NCBI RefSeq assembly: GCF_027595985.1
Contig: NC_073307.1
Location: forward strand, 45,300,594-45,364,593
Direction: 5' to 3'
Source: Sorex araneus
Lineage: Eukaryota > Chordata > Mammalia > Eulipotyphla > Soricidae
Length of the DNA stretch: 64,000 nucleotides
In this document: positions 1 through 11,449 of the stretch, piece by piece
Layout of the letters: each line of letters opens with the position of its first letter
Numbering within the stretch: the stretch's first letter is position 1
Notes under the pieces: generated by a model
Databases searched by the model: none
What the model was told of the DNA's origin: nothing
The model's input: only the letters and a program-made list of their open reading frames with translations
Position numbers and translations under genes: made by a program

Positions 1-40
1 ATCGTTTTCTACTTCATTCATCATAGGACAAAATTTCAAT

Positions 41-211
41 TTTTGTTTCTTTTTTGGGTCATGCCAGCGATGCTCAGGAGTTACTCCTGGCTCTGCACTC
101 AGGAATTACTCCTGGCGGTGTTGGGGGGATCATATGGGATGTTGGGAATCAAACCTAGGTCTGTCGAGTGCAAGGCAAACACCCTACCCGCTGTACTATC
201 GTTCCAGCCTC
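41..211 (-). repeat. A-tailed SOR SINE
   Basis: Antisense copy: T run and tttgggtcATGCCAGCGATGC at left, GTACTATCGTTCCAGCC at right. The short ORF read through it is the usual SINE antisense frame. Confidence 0.88.
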
Positions 212-1143
212 AAAGTTTTGATTCTTACCAATTTAGGTAGTCTCTCTAAACACATTCCACTTTATAAATATCTCTTTCAATATAACCACAAGACACAAAC
301 ACAAACATAGCAAGCACAAATAGAGTAATTTTCATGATTTCTGATGGGTCTTAAACACAAGACTATGGGCCTAAAATGGAGTCTGCTATGTTAAGTCTCA
401 TGCTCAAAAATTAAGATTTAATTGCATTTTTCAGTTCTCCCCAGAAATGGAATCTGTTTTGTCTTGTCTTTTTTTTTTCCTCCTGTAGGTACTAGGGAGG
501 AAAGCCAGGTCTCCTGAGTACATGTCATGTACTTTACATCCCCAGCTCTCAGATATGGAATCTTCAACCAGATAATCAGAAATTACCTGATCGGCACTAA
601 CCAGGTTCTCTGTATGATAGCGACAAACCTGTTTTTCTGGCTTAATATACCATCCTCTTCCTGTTTCTTTTACCTATTATGACATTTATGTATAGTTCTT
701 CAGAGCTCCTTTGTCATCTGCTGGATTGGATGCTGCACTATTAAAATGGATTTTGTTTTGCTGCAATAAGCTCTTATATGTTTCGATATGCTCCAGTTTA
801 TTTTAGTACTTCAGGTTTGAGAGGAGAAAATCAGAATTGCCCCCATGAAAGAACGAGAAGGCATAAGTACCTGTTTAGCCTCTTGAGCTCACTGTTGTCC
901 TGCTGCCTCTGGTGGTTTGGGCTGAGTTCCTTTCAGTTCCCAGTTCTTGCATTATGAGCTTTCAGACATTATTTGAATATTGTTTTTTTTTTCCCCAGAC
1001 AGGTCTGGAACTTACGCAGACTCAGGTTGGGTCAAACTAAGAAATAGAACTAAATCTGGTGATGGACTTGATCCAGTTGAAAAACCAGACTAGGTCTGAT
1101 TTAAGTTGGGCTGTGTTCAGTGTAAGTCTTTAGGTTAATAAGT
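212..1143. other. no recognised feature
   Basis: Ordinary AT-rich flank between SINE copies. No splice-site-flanked open frame or repeat was recognised. Confidence 0.5.
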
Positions 1144-1310
1144 TCTTTTTCGGGGTCCTATCTGGCAATACTCCGGGGTTACTCCTGGCTCTGCATTCAT
1201 GAGTTAATGCTGGTGGTGCTTGGAGGCTATCTGGGATGTGGGGAATTGAATCAAGATCGGCCACTTTCAAGGCAAATGCCCTGCCCTCTGTACTATTGCT
1301 CTGGGCCCCA
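1144..1310 (-). repeat. A-tailed SOR SINE, diverged
   Basis: ggggtccTATCTGGCAATAC through GGAATTGAATCAAGATCGG to TACTATTGCTCTGGGCCCC. Confidence 0.8.
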
Positions 1311-3054
1311 AAATTTTCAGACTGAACCAGTAGGTTAGCCTTATCTGAGATAATCTTAGCGTGGTTATTATGGTGAACTTTAAAAAATGCCCTGGAAAAC
1401 TTGAAGGGGTCCCGGGCAAGTATTCTAATTGTAGGGTACTAAGAAAATTATCTTTCTTTCTCTAAGGTTTGCATGATGAGAAAGGAGAGAAAGGAGTGGG
1501 GATGGGGATCTGTGTCCATCCACAGTTCCCAGGTTCTTCAATATTTTCAAAAATGAAAATACTGAGTAATAAAGGTAGTCTCAAAGTTAGAATATATACA
1601 AGTTTATTGGGAAGTAAAAGAGAAAGAAACTTCCCAGCCAAGAAGGAACTTAGTATTGGTCTAAGTTAAATATGACTCATTTTGTGGGGATTCTATAGAA
1701 AAACTGGGTCTTTGTTACCTGTTGATTGACAAAATTGTTACAGAGAACGCCGGGATCATACAGAGTGGTCTGACTAGCCTAGGCCTTTTGCTTCTCTCTT
1801 TGACCATTAGGTGTTAATACCCATTTTCTCTTAGTAATTGATGAGCCTGAGCTCTGGGACACAATTTTTGGCCTTGGAAATTGCTAACTTCCTTGGAAGA
1901 GCCCAAGATTTTGCAGGGATGTTTAAAAAGTGGAATAGAGATAACTGAAATGGAGCTATCTGCTTGTAGCAGCTGCAAGGGGAAATAGCGGTTTCCTTTT
2001 TCAGAAGCAGGATGAGGCCCTCTGGGATACTCCAAACCTGCAAATCGATCCACATATTCTCCCCTGAATCTGTACTCCTAGTGAGAAAGTGAGACCTAGC
2101 AAAAAAGGAAGGTAAACGTTCACATTACCCCTTCTTTTTCAAATTTAGATTGGCAGGCAAAACCTTTTTAAAAATCTAGACCTTTGAATTGTGAATTCTC
2201 TGAATTTGCATGGGTACTAATCTTATGTCTCCTGGGGACAGCTGACATCTTCTTATCTATTTCATTTATGTTCTGAGAACTTGACTGGTGAAAGTCAGGC
2301 TTCAGAGCCCCAAAACAGAACTTAGAAGAAATTTGGATTGTCTCAGTTTATCTTTTTTTTTTTTTTTGAGGGGGTGGAGAAAACGGTAGGTTGTTGTTTT
2401 GAAGCCCCACCTAATGGTATTCAGGGGTAACGCCCTGTTTAGTGCTTGTGGGCTGCTCCTAGAAGTGCTCTGGGAATCATATAGTGCCTCAAACTGAACC
2501 CAGTTTCAGCTATCTTTGAGCTATCTTTCCAGCTCTCCAGGTCTTTTAACAAACGGGGGGCCAGGGAGAAAAGGGGAGAGAGAAATTAAAGACAGGCAAT
2601 GTATTGTTCCTGCCTATAATCTCCAATTCTCTTCTTTATAGACCTGTAATATGGTCCACTAAACATGACAGTTTTTAGCTTTCAATGGTTTAAATTGCTT
2701 AATTTAACAAAGTTATTAAATATTAGGAGTGTCCTTCAAGTGTCCGCTAACATATGATTTTGGAAGCCATTTTGCATCCTTGATTTATGTTAATATATTA
2801 TCCGGTGAACTGCTATGTGCTTGAGTTGCCTGGCAGAGCATAGCATCCTCTAGTGGTCAGACTGAAATATCAAGACATGTCCAGTTTGTATTTCACAAGC
2901 AATTAACTTGCCTTTGTATTAGGCAACCGTGTTTGGCAAGTGTGGGACAGATTTTGACTGGCTGTGTCTAGTTCACTGTGTGAGTGATCTATTTTCCACT
3001 ATGAATCAGGGAATCTGAAGCATCTCAGGCTTTTTTTTTCCTGCTCGCAGTCTT
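1311..3054. other. mostly unique flank downstream of SPINK1
   Basis: Only the old SINE at 2350-2540 is recognisable. Short minus-strand frames near 1814-2055 lack splice signals or family features. Confidence 0.5.
2350..2540 (-). repeat. old SOR-like SINE
   Basis: A T run at 2352-2366 is followed by degenerate SINE body (GGGCTGCTCCTAGAAGTGC, GCTATCTTTCCAGCTC). Confidence 0.55.
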
Positions 3055-3261
3055 CTTCTTCCCCCAAAGTAGAGAGAGAGTATGGGGAATATTGTCTGCC
3101 TTAGAGGCAGGGGAAGGGTGGGAAAGTGGGGGTATAACCGGGATATTGGTCGTGGGGAATGTGCACTGGTGGAGGGATGGGTGTTTGATCATTGTGAGAT
3201 TGTAACCCAAACATGAAAGTTTGTAACTATCTCACGGTGATTCAATAAAATTTTTTTAAAA
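3055..3261 (+). repeat. L1 3' UTR fragment
   Basis: It carries the G-rich block, then ACTGGTGGAGGGATGGGTG and a tail GGTGATTCAATAAAATTTT, the same 3' end as the L1 copy at 59641-59975. It lies about 210 bp beyond the predicted SPINK1 cleavage site. Confidence 0.8.
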
Positions 3262-3491
3262 AAATCTACTTCTTCATTCTAAGGCTAAGTTCTTCATATG
3301 AGCACAAACCTTAGGATAACTTCTCTTTTAGAAAACAACCTTGTTTCTATCTTAATTGCTGTTATGAAATATAAACACAGGGAGTTTGTAAAAAAGCATC
3401 TACTTTGAGTTTGCCTCAGGCCCCTGATCCCAGAATTAAATATATTCTGAATGAAAATCATAAGGTAAGAACAAGAAATATTTATATAAAT

Positions 3492-3497
3492 TTTATT
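3492..3497 (-). terminator. SPINK1 polyadenylation signal AATAAA
   Basis: The complement reads AATAAA at 3497-3492, 62 nt past the stop codon. Cleavage would fall near 3470-3480, giving a short 3' UTR as expected for this small mRNA. Confidence 0.8.
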
Positions 3498-3558
3498 CAA
3501 TAATCAAGCCAGCAAGAGATCCTGGTCACCTTATGGGATTTCAAACCCTTGGTTCTTC

Positions 3559-6500
3559 TCAGCAGGGCCCAGATTTTTTAATGAGGACAGGAATCTGGCG
3601 CTTCCTATGGAAGGAAATAAAAAAAGCAAATGAACATTTGTTGACAAAATATAATGATGATAGGAGGTAAGTAATGAAAAAGTTGAGTTTTATGAGAATC
3701 TTGTGATTTTTTCTGAAGTTCTCTTTTTATTTAATTGTTAGATGATTACATCAAAAACATTGAAAACTACTAACCATAGTAGGAATATGACAGAAAGGAA
3801 AAATGTGATATTAAAGTTTACAGATACAGTGGGGTCTCTGAAGTTGATCTTTAAAATCATTGCTTCTTTTACTCCTTGTGTCATTCTTCTACCACCAGAT
3901 TTTCATCTTAGCTTTGTTTGGGCTACTGCAGAAGTTTCTAATTGATTGAGTTTATTTTATTTCTTTGCAGTAGAACAGTGAGGGTCTATTAAAATTTACA
4001 TAAAGTTGAGTAATATTAAAAATTCAGCTTCTCAGTTGTAGCAGCTACATTTTTTATCATTGTACATATATATTTAAATTTTTTATTAGAGAATCACTGT
4101 GATGTACAGTTACAAACTTATGAACTTTTGTGTTTGCATTTCACACATACAGTGATCGTTACCCATCCCTCCACCAGTGCCCATTCACCTCCACCAATGA
4201 TCCCATTATCTCTCTCACCACCCCCACCCCACCCCCCACCATCCTATCCTGCCTCTGTGGCAGGGCATTCCCCTTTGTTCTCTCTCCTTTTGGGTGTTGT
4301 AGTTTGAAATAGAGGTATTGAACGGTCTTCATGTTTGGTCTATTGTCTCCTTTTAGTTTTCATCTTCCAACCTGAATGGGTCCTCCCAACATCCTCTACT
4401 TGGTGTTCCCTTCTCTATCTGAGCTGTCTTTTCCCCCAGCATCTGAGGCCAGTTTCCAAGCTGTGGGGCAGACCTCCTGGTCCTTATCTCTACTACTCTT
4501 GGTGTTAGTCTCCCACTCTGTAATTTTATATTCCACAGATGAGTGCACTCTTTCTATGTATATAGCAAATATATTCTAAGTGTCAGTAGTTAGTGCTTTC
4601 CATATTGAACAAAACAGATACAGAGCATTTACATTATTACAGAAAGTTCTACTGGAGAGTGCTAATTTCTAGCAAAGAATCTGAAAACATAGATTCCTTA
4701 AGAGGATGTAGAAAAAAATGGGGGGGGGGATGTTTGAACTGAATATATATGCCTGGAACGTAATGGGAGATGTAAGCTCTTGTTGGTCTATTTATCTCAA
4801 AACCCAGAATTCAGGATGCATAGTTTGGAGTTTTTAGCTGGCTTCAGAAAGGAAGGCAGCATTTGAAAATAATTCTATTTGAGAGAAGCACATTTTCTTT
4901 CTATACCTTTATTTCCCCTGATAAACATATAGAAAGCAAAGTTAAGCTTCCTGGCTTTCAAATGTTTTCTCCCATGTTTATATTTTTGAAAGAATAGAAA
5001 GATCGAGTAGGAAATAGCAGGCTTTAAAAACTAAGAAAATTGGGAGATTCAGCTCTATGCTGGTATTTTCCCAGAGTTTTACTCTAAATATTCAGCTTTT
5101 TGGTTTCGACAGTTGGAAGTTTCCCAAGTCTCATGACCAGTCTATGTTTTCTTTTTTCTCCCCTTGGATGGCAATTTGATGTTTAACCTTAATGTCAACA
5201 GCATAGGTCATGAGAAAATTAACAAGTGGTTTCAAGTTCCTTTTACAAATCTTTAATTTGGAAATAAATTTACCACAGTGGAGAAAACACCTCATATCTT
5301 GGCTCTAAAAGATCAAGATATTAGGTCTCTATCCTTTGGGACTAATTTCCTCAATCTCTGCTAAGCTTTGGTAATTTTCTGAAGTGATTTAAAGCAACTT
5401 GGGAAAAGGATTTGTGTTAGATGGAATTTATCCAGTGGAATAAAGGAAATCTGAGCCTAAATCAAAGTCCTTAAAACAAAATCAGCTCCGGAATAAGTTT
5501 TCTGGATCACTTCTATCATCTCCTTGGGTTGTTCACATCTTTATTTAGTGAGGAGTGCTTTTGCACAGCCACCAAATTCAGAGCCCTACTTAAATGACTC
5601 TTTTTCTTCAGTCATATGGCAAATTTTTCGCACTTCATTTCATGGCATTTGTCACAAGTTACAAGAATCTCTCCTGTTTGTGCTCATGACCTAATTTTTC
5701 TCTCAAGGAAAGTATAAGCACAAGGAAAGCAGAGGAGACAAACATAATACTTGGAACATGTTAAATAATTAATAGGTGAGTAATATGGATAATCTGTACA
5801 GATCTATTTCTCTAAATGCCTCAGTATGATTCTTAGCAAACACAAAGTCACTTCAAAAAATGAGCCATAAAGGTTTGCTCTCATATTCATGAATATATAT
5901 TACAAAATAAATTTTTGGTTACCCAAACTATGAAATTCATATTTGCATATTTTAGTTGTAAAGTAAATTGTTACTTTCACCAAAAATTACTTTGTAATTT
6001 GAAGGTATTTTACATGAGCTTTCAAAAAATCCAGACTATCCAATGTTTTGCTGGATTTTTAATCATACACATTTTAATTTATATTACTTGAAAAAATATT
6101 AAAATAAATTCCTATCTCTATTTTATTGTTCTTTCCCTAACACAATTTATGTTGCAGTTATCGACTTCATTCCCACTTTTGCTTACTTTTTTTGTTGTTA
6201 TTGAAATGCTTCTCTCGCCTTTGTGACCTAGTCAAAGCCTTCAAAAATCCAAGTTCTAGGAGGCATTATTATCATTTTGTGGTGTTGTTGTTATTGTTGT
6301 TTTTGTACCACAGAAGATTGTATTCAGGTCTTAGTCCTGGCTCTGCACTCAGGGATCATTTCCGGCGGGCTTGGGAGACTATATATGGTACTAGGGACTG
6401 AACCTGGCTTGGCCGTATACCAGGCAAGTACCCTACTAACTGTACTATCTCTCTGGCTTCATAATGAGCTTTAATTGCATGCTCAAAGCATTGTGTTCAT

Positions 6501-9330
6501 GGTTCCATTGAACAACCCCATGCTAGAATTTAGTAGCAGAGAGACAGTGCATGATGAATTTTCTTCTCTAATTCCACAATCTAATACTTTGAGCATAATG
6601 AAAAGAACAGAATTTCATCACATTGCTAAGTGATTTTAGCAAATTATTTAGGCTTTCTTATTAAAACCAGGCTTCAATTTCTTCATGTATACATAGGCTT
6701 GGTATATTTACCTCATGCACTCTTCGTAAATGCCTTGCACAATGCTTGACACAATATTTTATATTATTAGGAAAAAATAGAAGCACAGGTTTTATAAAAT
6801 TAGAGCTCATATATACTAAGGAAGAAAAAATATTGAGACTTATTTTTGGAAACATTTGATGCTTGTTTCTTTCATGATAGGCTCATGTTATTGATGCTTT
6901 AGTTGTGGCTTTAGAGTGATAAGATGTAAGAATTTTAAGATAACTAGCTTATATTTATTTTTTGAGATTTACATATTGTGTAGAAATTCAAGATTGTACT
7001 TACTTATTTTCAAGACATAACTGGCATTCATTAGGATAAGTAGTATCATCAGTCCCGCAGACTGGGTTATAGATCTTGGTACATCCTCTAACTTCACTAC
7101 CACATTTAGCCTAAAAATGAAATTAAACAGAATTATGAAAGGAAAAAGAGTCCTCTGATTTTAAAACTCAACGAAATTTCTCTTTTTTTTAATACAGGAA
7201 AGAGAAAATCCAGGACATATAGAACTTTTCTAGTTTATTAATTTCTTTTCTTTCTTTGTTTTCTTTGTTTTTTTTCCCCCTTGAGATTGGGAGAACTCTG
7301 CCAAGCTGGCTAACCTTGCAGTTATGAAAAGTCTACTTTGAGTGAAATTGAAAAGGCTGGAAACTTGTCCTGCCAGGTAGACTCATTCTACATAAAAACG
7401 CTTTCACAGTATTATATAGCTACTAGAAAATACCTGCAAGTCTCTGAATTTTCCTTCAAAGGAAGTGCTTGTGGGACAATGGCTATCACTATTCACATTT
7501 AATGGTTTAAGTCTTGCTAGCATTCATATTCTTTATTTTGACTTTAGGCTAAACTGAAAGACAAAATACTGCACACTGGTTGGAGTAAACTGTTCCAGTA
7601 TGAGAGATAAGAAATTATAAAATTATCTTTACCTCTCTTCCCAGGGAGTCAGCACCTGTATTACCTACAAAACATAAATCAGAAAATATTAAAATTGGGT
7701 CCTGAGTAGTTTGGGGATGACACTTGGCCATACTCGGGCCTCACTCCTTTTTTTTCCCTTTCTGGGTCACACCTGGCGATGCACAGGGGTTACTCCTGGC
7801 TCTGCACTCAGGAATTACTCCTGGCGGTGCTGGGGGACCATATGGGATGCTGAGAATCGAACCCGGGTTGGCTGTGTGCAAGGCAAAGGCCCTACCCACT
7901 GTGCTATCGCTCTAGCCCCTCAGGCCTTACTCCTGACTCTGCACTCTTACTTACTCTTAGTGGGAACTGGAGGACTCTGTGGGTTGAACCTGGGTAGTTC
8001 ACACCCAAGGCAAGCACCATACCTGCTGTACTATCACTCCAGTCTCTCCAGATTTACTCTTAATAGGTTGAATTCACCTTCTTGAATTTACAAATAATTT
8101 ACTTTGAATTGTAATACTGCATTTTCCAGAATAGAAGGTTTTGTTGATATTATGTATCGGATAGAAATTATGAAAGAACTAATTGAGGGAAAGGAAATAA
8201 TCTGACAGCAGCCAAAGGATAAAATATTCACCAGGTTTAATTTTGATATTAATAAGCTCTGAGGTGATGTAGGTAGGAGGCAGTTTTCCTCGGATAAATG
8301 TGATAATTAATGAGATGAGAGAATTCTTGAAGCAGTCAAAAATGATGCCAATGGGGTTATCCTAGATTTGGGAATTTAATTGAATTTAAAATCGATGAGG
8401 TATCTTAGCCATTCATGTGTTTAATCATAAAGCCTGGGAAGGGGAGAAAGGGATCACTTCTCCCATAAACATTTAACAAATATAAGATAGGACACTATAG
8501 CCCTTAGCAAAAGGCTGACTTGGCTCTTAGTAGTACTTTGTTAGATCTAATAGGAATATGGAATGCCTGTTTCTAATGATCCAAAGAAAGTTGACTCCAA
8601 TAATGTGGTTTTAAAAAGGTAGAAAGTTTGTGTATATACTCATCACATCTTTTTCAAGTCAAATATTTTCTGCTTAAATATATGGCAGGTCAAAATAACA
8701 ATCTTTTAATCAGTATTGCTTTACCTTTTATACTGAACAACTGGAAGCCATTGTTAAACATTATACAAATTTCCCTCATCAATGTCCTGCTTCTGACTAG
8801 AGGAAAACTAGTAGTTCTCACTCCCAGGATTATTTTCCCTTGTGCTTTGTTAGAATGATAGTAACAGAGATATTACTATAATTCTCACCCATTGATTTTA
8901 TTTCAGGTTATTGGGACAAGAAGAGCTGTTCGAGACTAGACTCAACTTGACAGTGCTGTGCTCAGTAAAGCAATGGATTAAAAAGTGTTTTACTGGGCAG
9001 CAGGGATCTAGCTCAAGAGCGTGAAGTGCCAAGTTTAATCTCAGTACGTAAGCATGGCTCCTGGCATGGTTCCTGTGGCCCTCGTGGCCCCCAACACCAC
9101 TGGGTTCACGCAACATCACTAACCAAACCATTAAACTCCTGCAGGTTGTCCAAGAATCTCTGAAAGTGGTCCCCTTCTGCTGAGCATTATTTGGGAATCC
9201 ACTCCCCCTCACTATAAATTTTGCTTATATCAGAATATATTTTGCTTATATCAGAAAATATGTAAAGATACTTACCAGACAAACATAAAATGACCAAGGC
9301 ACTCAAAAGGAAGATGCTTGTTACCTTCAT
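3559..9330 (-). CDS. SPINK1: SPINK1, pancreatic secretory trypsin inhibitor (Kazal type), four coding exons
   Basis: Coding exons on the complement are 9330-9276 (55 nt), 7664-7633 (32 nt), 7110-7004 (107 nt) and 3604-3559 (46 nt, TGA at 3561-3559). They total 240 nt, giving 79 aa, the human length. All introns have GT-AG ends (donors gtaag, gtaaag, gtaag). Residues 1-23 are a signal peptide ([19 protein letters not shown]...). The mature chain starts at Asp24 ([16 protein letters not shown]) and carries one Kazal domain with six cysteines at 32, 39, 47, 58, 61 and 79. The reactive bond is Lys41-Ile42 (CTKIYNPVC), as in trypsin-inhibiting SPINK1, and the C-terminus is KKSGPC. The family protein is made by pancreatic acinar cells and blocks prematurely active trypsin. 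Residue 34 is Ser where human has Asn. Introns hold old SINEs and an L1 fragment, but no exon is hit. SPINK1 was preferred over other SPINK genes on signal peptide, length and C-terminus. Confidence 0.97.
4075..4590 (-). repeat. L1 3' end fragment in SPINK1 intron 3
   Basis: On the plus strand it reads tcaccGTGA..cagttacaaactt, cccatccctccaccagtgcc and C-rich blocks, then CACTCTGTAATTTTATATTCC. This is the complement of the L1 3' UTR and the extreme end of ORF2. Confidence 0.8.
6280..6460 (-). repeat. A-tailed SOR SINE in SPINK1 intron 3
   Basis: GTCCTGGCTCTGCACTCAGG to GTACTATCTCTCTGGC. Moderately diverged. Confidence 0.8.
7697..8047 (-). repeat. nested SOR SINEs in SPINK1 intron 1
   Basis: A young copy (7749-7918) interrupts an older copy (7697-7748 plus 7919-8047). 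Direct repeats ctcgggcctcactcct (7733-7748) and ctcaggccttactcct (7919-7934) are the target site inside the older SINE. The older head ends TACTATCACTCCAGTC. Confidence 0.9.
9000..9165 (+). repeat. possible old tRNA-SINE in SPINK1 intron 1
   Basis: agggatCTAGCTCAAGAGCG, then GTTTAATCTCAGTACG and GGCCCCCAACACC, resembles a decayed A/B-box SINE about 110 bp from exon 1. Confidence 0.4.
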
Positions 9331-9412
9331 GACTGAAGTTCTATGTCCAGAGCGCCTCTGAGAACTGCACTGAGCTTATCACTTCTCTTCAAAGCTCAGG
9401 GACTACAAGGGT

Positions 9413-9418
9413 CTTATA
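9413..9418 (-). promoter_or_regulatory. SPINK1 TATA box
   Basis: The complement reads CCTATAAGACC, with TATAAG at 9418-9413. This is about 85 bp upstream of the start codon at 9330, which would put the cap site near 9385 and give a 5' UTR of about 55 nt. Human SPINK1 also has a short leader. The match and spacing are seen in the sequence; the start site is inferred. Confidence 0.65.
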
Positions 9419-9441
9419 GGCCGAGGAAGGCAGCTAGGCTC

Positions 9442-9447
9442 CACCTG
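9442..9447 (+). promoter_or_regulatory. CACCTG E-box upstream of SPINK1 TATA box
   Basis: CACCTG lies about 25 bp upstream of the TATA box. CACCTG is the E-box half of the PTF1 element used by acinar digestive genes. A TGGGAA word (RBPJ-like half) occurs at about 9575-9580, but about 130 bp away, too far for a classical bipartite PTF1 site. Functional use is inference only. Confidence 0.3.
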
Positions 9448-9459
9448 CTGCCCTGTATC

Positions 9460-10294
9460 ATACATCTCCTTGGTTACTGATTGACTCATTATGTAGCCTG
9501 GCCTTTAGGTTTTAGGAAGGTAAGAAGTGAAAGTTGCACCATGGTCTGAAATATACAAGGCCGTGATTCAGTTGGGAAAAGTTCTGACTGTTTTGGTTCT
9601 CTCCCCAACTTCTCTATGAATATCAGATCTCCTTTATCAAACCCTGTTTTTCTCATCTACTAAGTGAACTGAGAGATCCCTTTCATTCTTTAATTCCAGA
9701 TATACTAGGATAAGTTGATATATAGAATTAATTATATATTTGCATATAATTTAATATGTATGTAACATAAGTATCGCTATGTTATTATATATTTATATTG
9801 TATATACAGATTTATGTAGTGATAAATAATATATAAAGTATATATATCATATCTTTATTGTTGTCCTTTCTTAAACCTTTCCCTACTCTACTGTCTCTTT
9901 TTCTGTTCATAAAGCCTAAAGTAACTGATGGGGGTTAAGTTAGAGACAGGCTTTTGGTGCATAAACCGTGTGTGTGTTCTTAAGTGGCTGTGCTCAATGG
10001 TTTCATGTTTCCTACATGTCTGTTTATTTTGTGTGCTCATGGTCTTGGGTGCTGGATGCTGAATCTCAGTTACCCTAAGCATGAGTCACTCAGCTGGCTG
10101 CTCCTAATCTCAAGTCTCAGGTTCCCCTCCCCAGCCCCAGCCCATAGGTGAGGGTTTGACCCCTCCCCTCAGGCTTTGGTGTTAGATGCGGAGTTGAGGA
10201 GATTTGAATGGTGACCAATATTAGACTCCACCAGAGCAAGCTGTTCTGTTTTTCCCCCTTTATTTAAAAACTTTGGCTTATAAAGTTGTTCACA
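9460..10294. other. SPINK1 upstream region
   Basis: Beyond the promoter words listed separately, it contains a TA-rich stretch (9715-9860) and otherwise nothing recognised. Confidence 0.5.
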
Positions 10295-10472
10295 TTAGGA
10301 GGGAGGATGGAATGGAGTGGGGGTGGAGGGACGGATACTGGGAACATTGGTGGTGGAGAATGGGCACTGATGGAGGGATGGGTACTTTACCGTGGTATGA
10401 CTGAAACGTAATCATGAAAGTGTGTCTGCAATTGTATCTCACGATGTTTCATTAAAAATTTTTTTAAAAAAA
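10295..10472 (+). repeat. L1 3' UTR fragment
   Basis: It contains GGGAGGATGG, GAGAATGGGCACTGATGGAG and a terminal CACGATGTTTCATTAAAAATT with an A-rich end. It is about 0.9 kb upstream of the SPINK1 promoter. Confidence 0.75.
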
Positions 10473-10956
10473 TGTTGTTCACAATATAGTGGTTAGGGGG
10501 ATTCAATGCTACAAACCAATTCCACCACCAGAGTGATCTTTCCTCCACTTTGTCCCATTTCCCCAACCACTCTCCAAGCCTACCTTTGGAGCAGGCACAG
10601 AATAATTTATTTTATATTGTTTGTTGCAACTAAATGGCTCAAGGAATTATCAAAAAATATTCCAGTTAAAGAAAAATTTGTGAAAATTGTTATATCTCAT
10701 CTTAGGGTCACTAAGTCCATGTCTGAGAGTTTACTAAACTGTTAGTTGCTAATGAAGTCTCTGTGTTCCTGATTTTATTTATTGAGTTAGTTGACTTCTG
10801 TGTTTCTTTTCCATTGACTTTGCTGTGCCCTTACTTGGTTGTCAGTATTGTGAGTTTGGTGGAGCGTGGCCACACTCCAGGAACTCCAGGATCTGTCTGC
10901 CTAGATCTACAGGCCCACGGCAAAATCTTGGAAGAGACACAAACCAAACCACTAAA

Positions 10957-11130
10957 TTTTTTTTTTTGGCTGTTTGGGTCACACCCAGCAATGCTTACGT
11001 CTGACTCCTGGTTCTGCACTCAGGAATCACTCCTGGCGGTGCTCAGGGGATCATATGTCATGCTGGGAATCGAATCTGGGTTGGCTGCATGCAAGGCAAA
11101 CGCCCTACCCGTTGTGCTATCGCTCCAGCC
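10957..11130 (-). repeat. A-tailed SOR SINE
   Basis: Target repeats ccaaaccactaaa (10944-10956) and ccaagccactaaa (11131-11143), one mismatch. Confidence 0.92.
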
Positions 11131-11227
11131 CCAAGCCACTAAAATTCTTGGTACATCAGTCTTCTGCGTGAAAACTCTGGGGCACCCTAGGGAGGGGAGG
11201 TCTTTTTTTTTGTAGGGAAAAAAAAAG

Positions 11228-11436
11228 GACTGGATAGCACAGCTGGCAGGGTGTTTGCCTTGTATGTGGTGACCCGGGTTCGATTCCTCCGTCCCTCTTA
11301 GAGTGCCCGTCAAACTACCCATGGGGTATTCGATAGGCCAAAAACAGTAATAACAAGTCTCACAATGGAGATGCAACTGGTGCCTGCTGGAGCAAATCGA
11401 TGAACAACAGGATGACAGTGCTACTACAGTGCTATG
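11228..11436 (+). repeat. SOR-long SINE
   Basis: A-box-like gatagcacagctggcaggg and B-box GGTTCGATTCC at about 11278, then body, then RTE-like tail GGAGATGCAACTGG..GATGACAGTGCTACTACAGTGCT. Flanking gtaggg/gtagg plus A runs (11213 and 11437) form the target repeat. Confidence 0.88.
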
Positions 11437-11449
11437 GTAGGAAAAAAAG

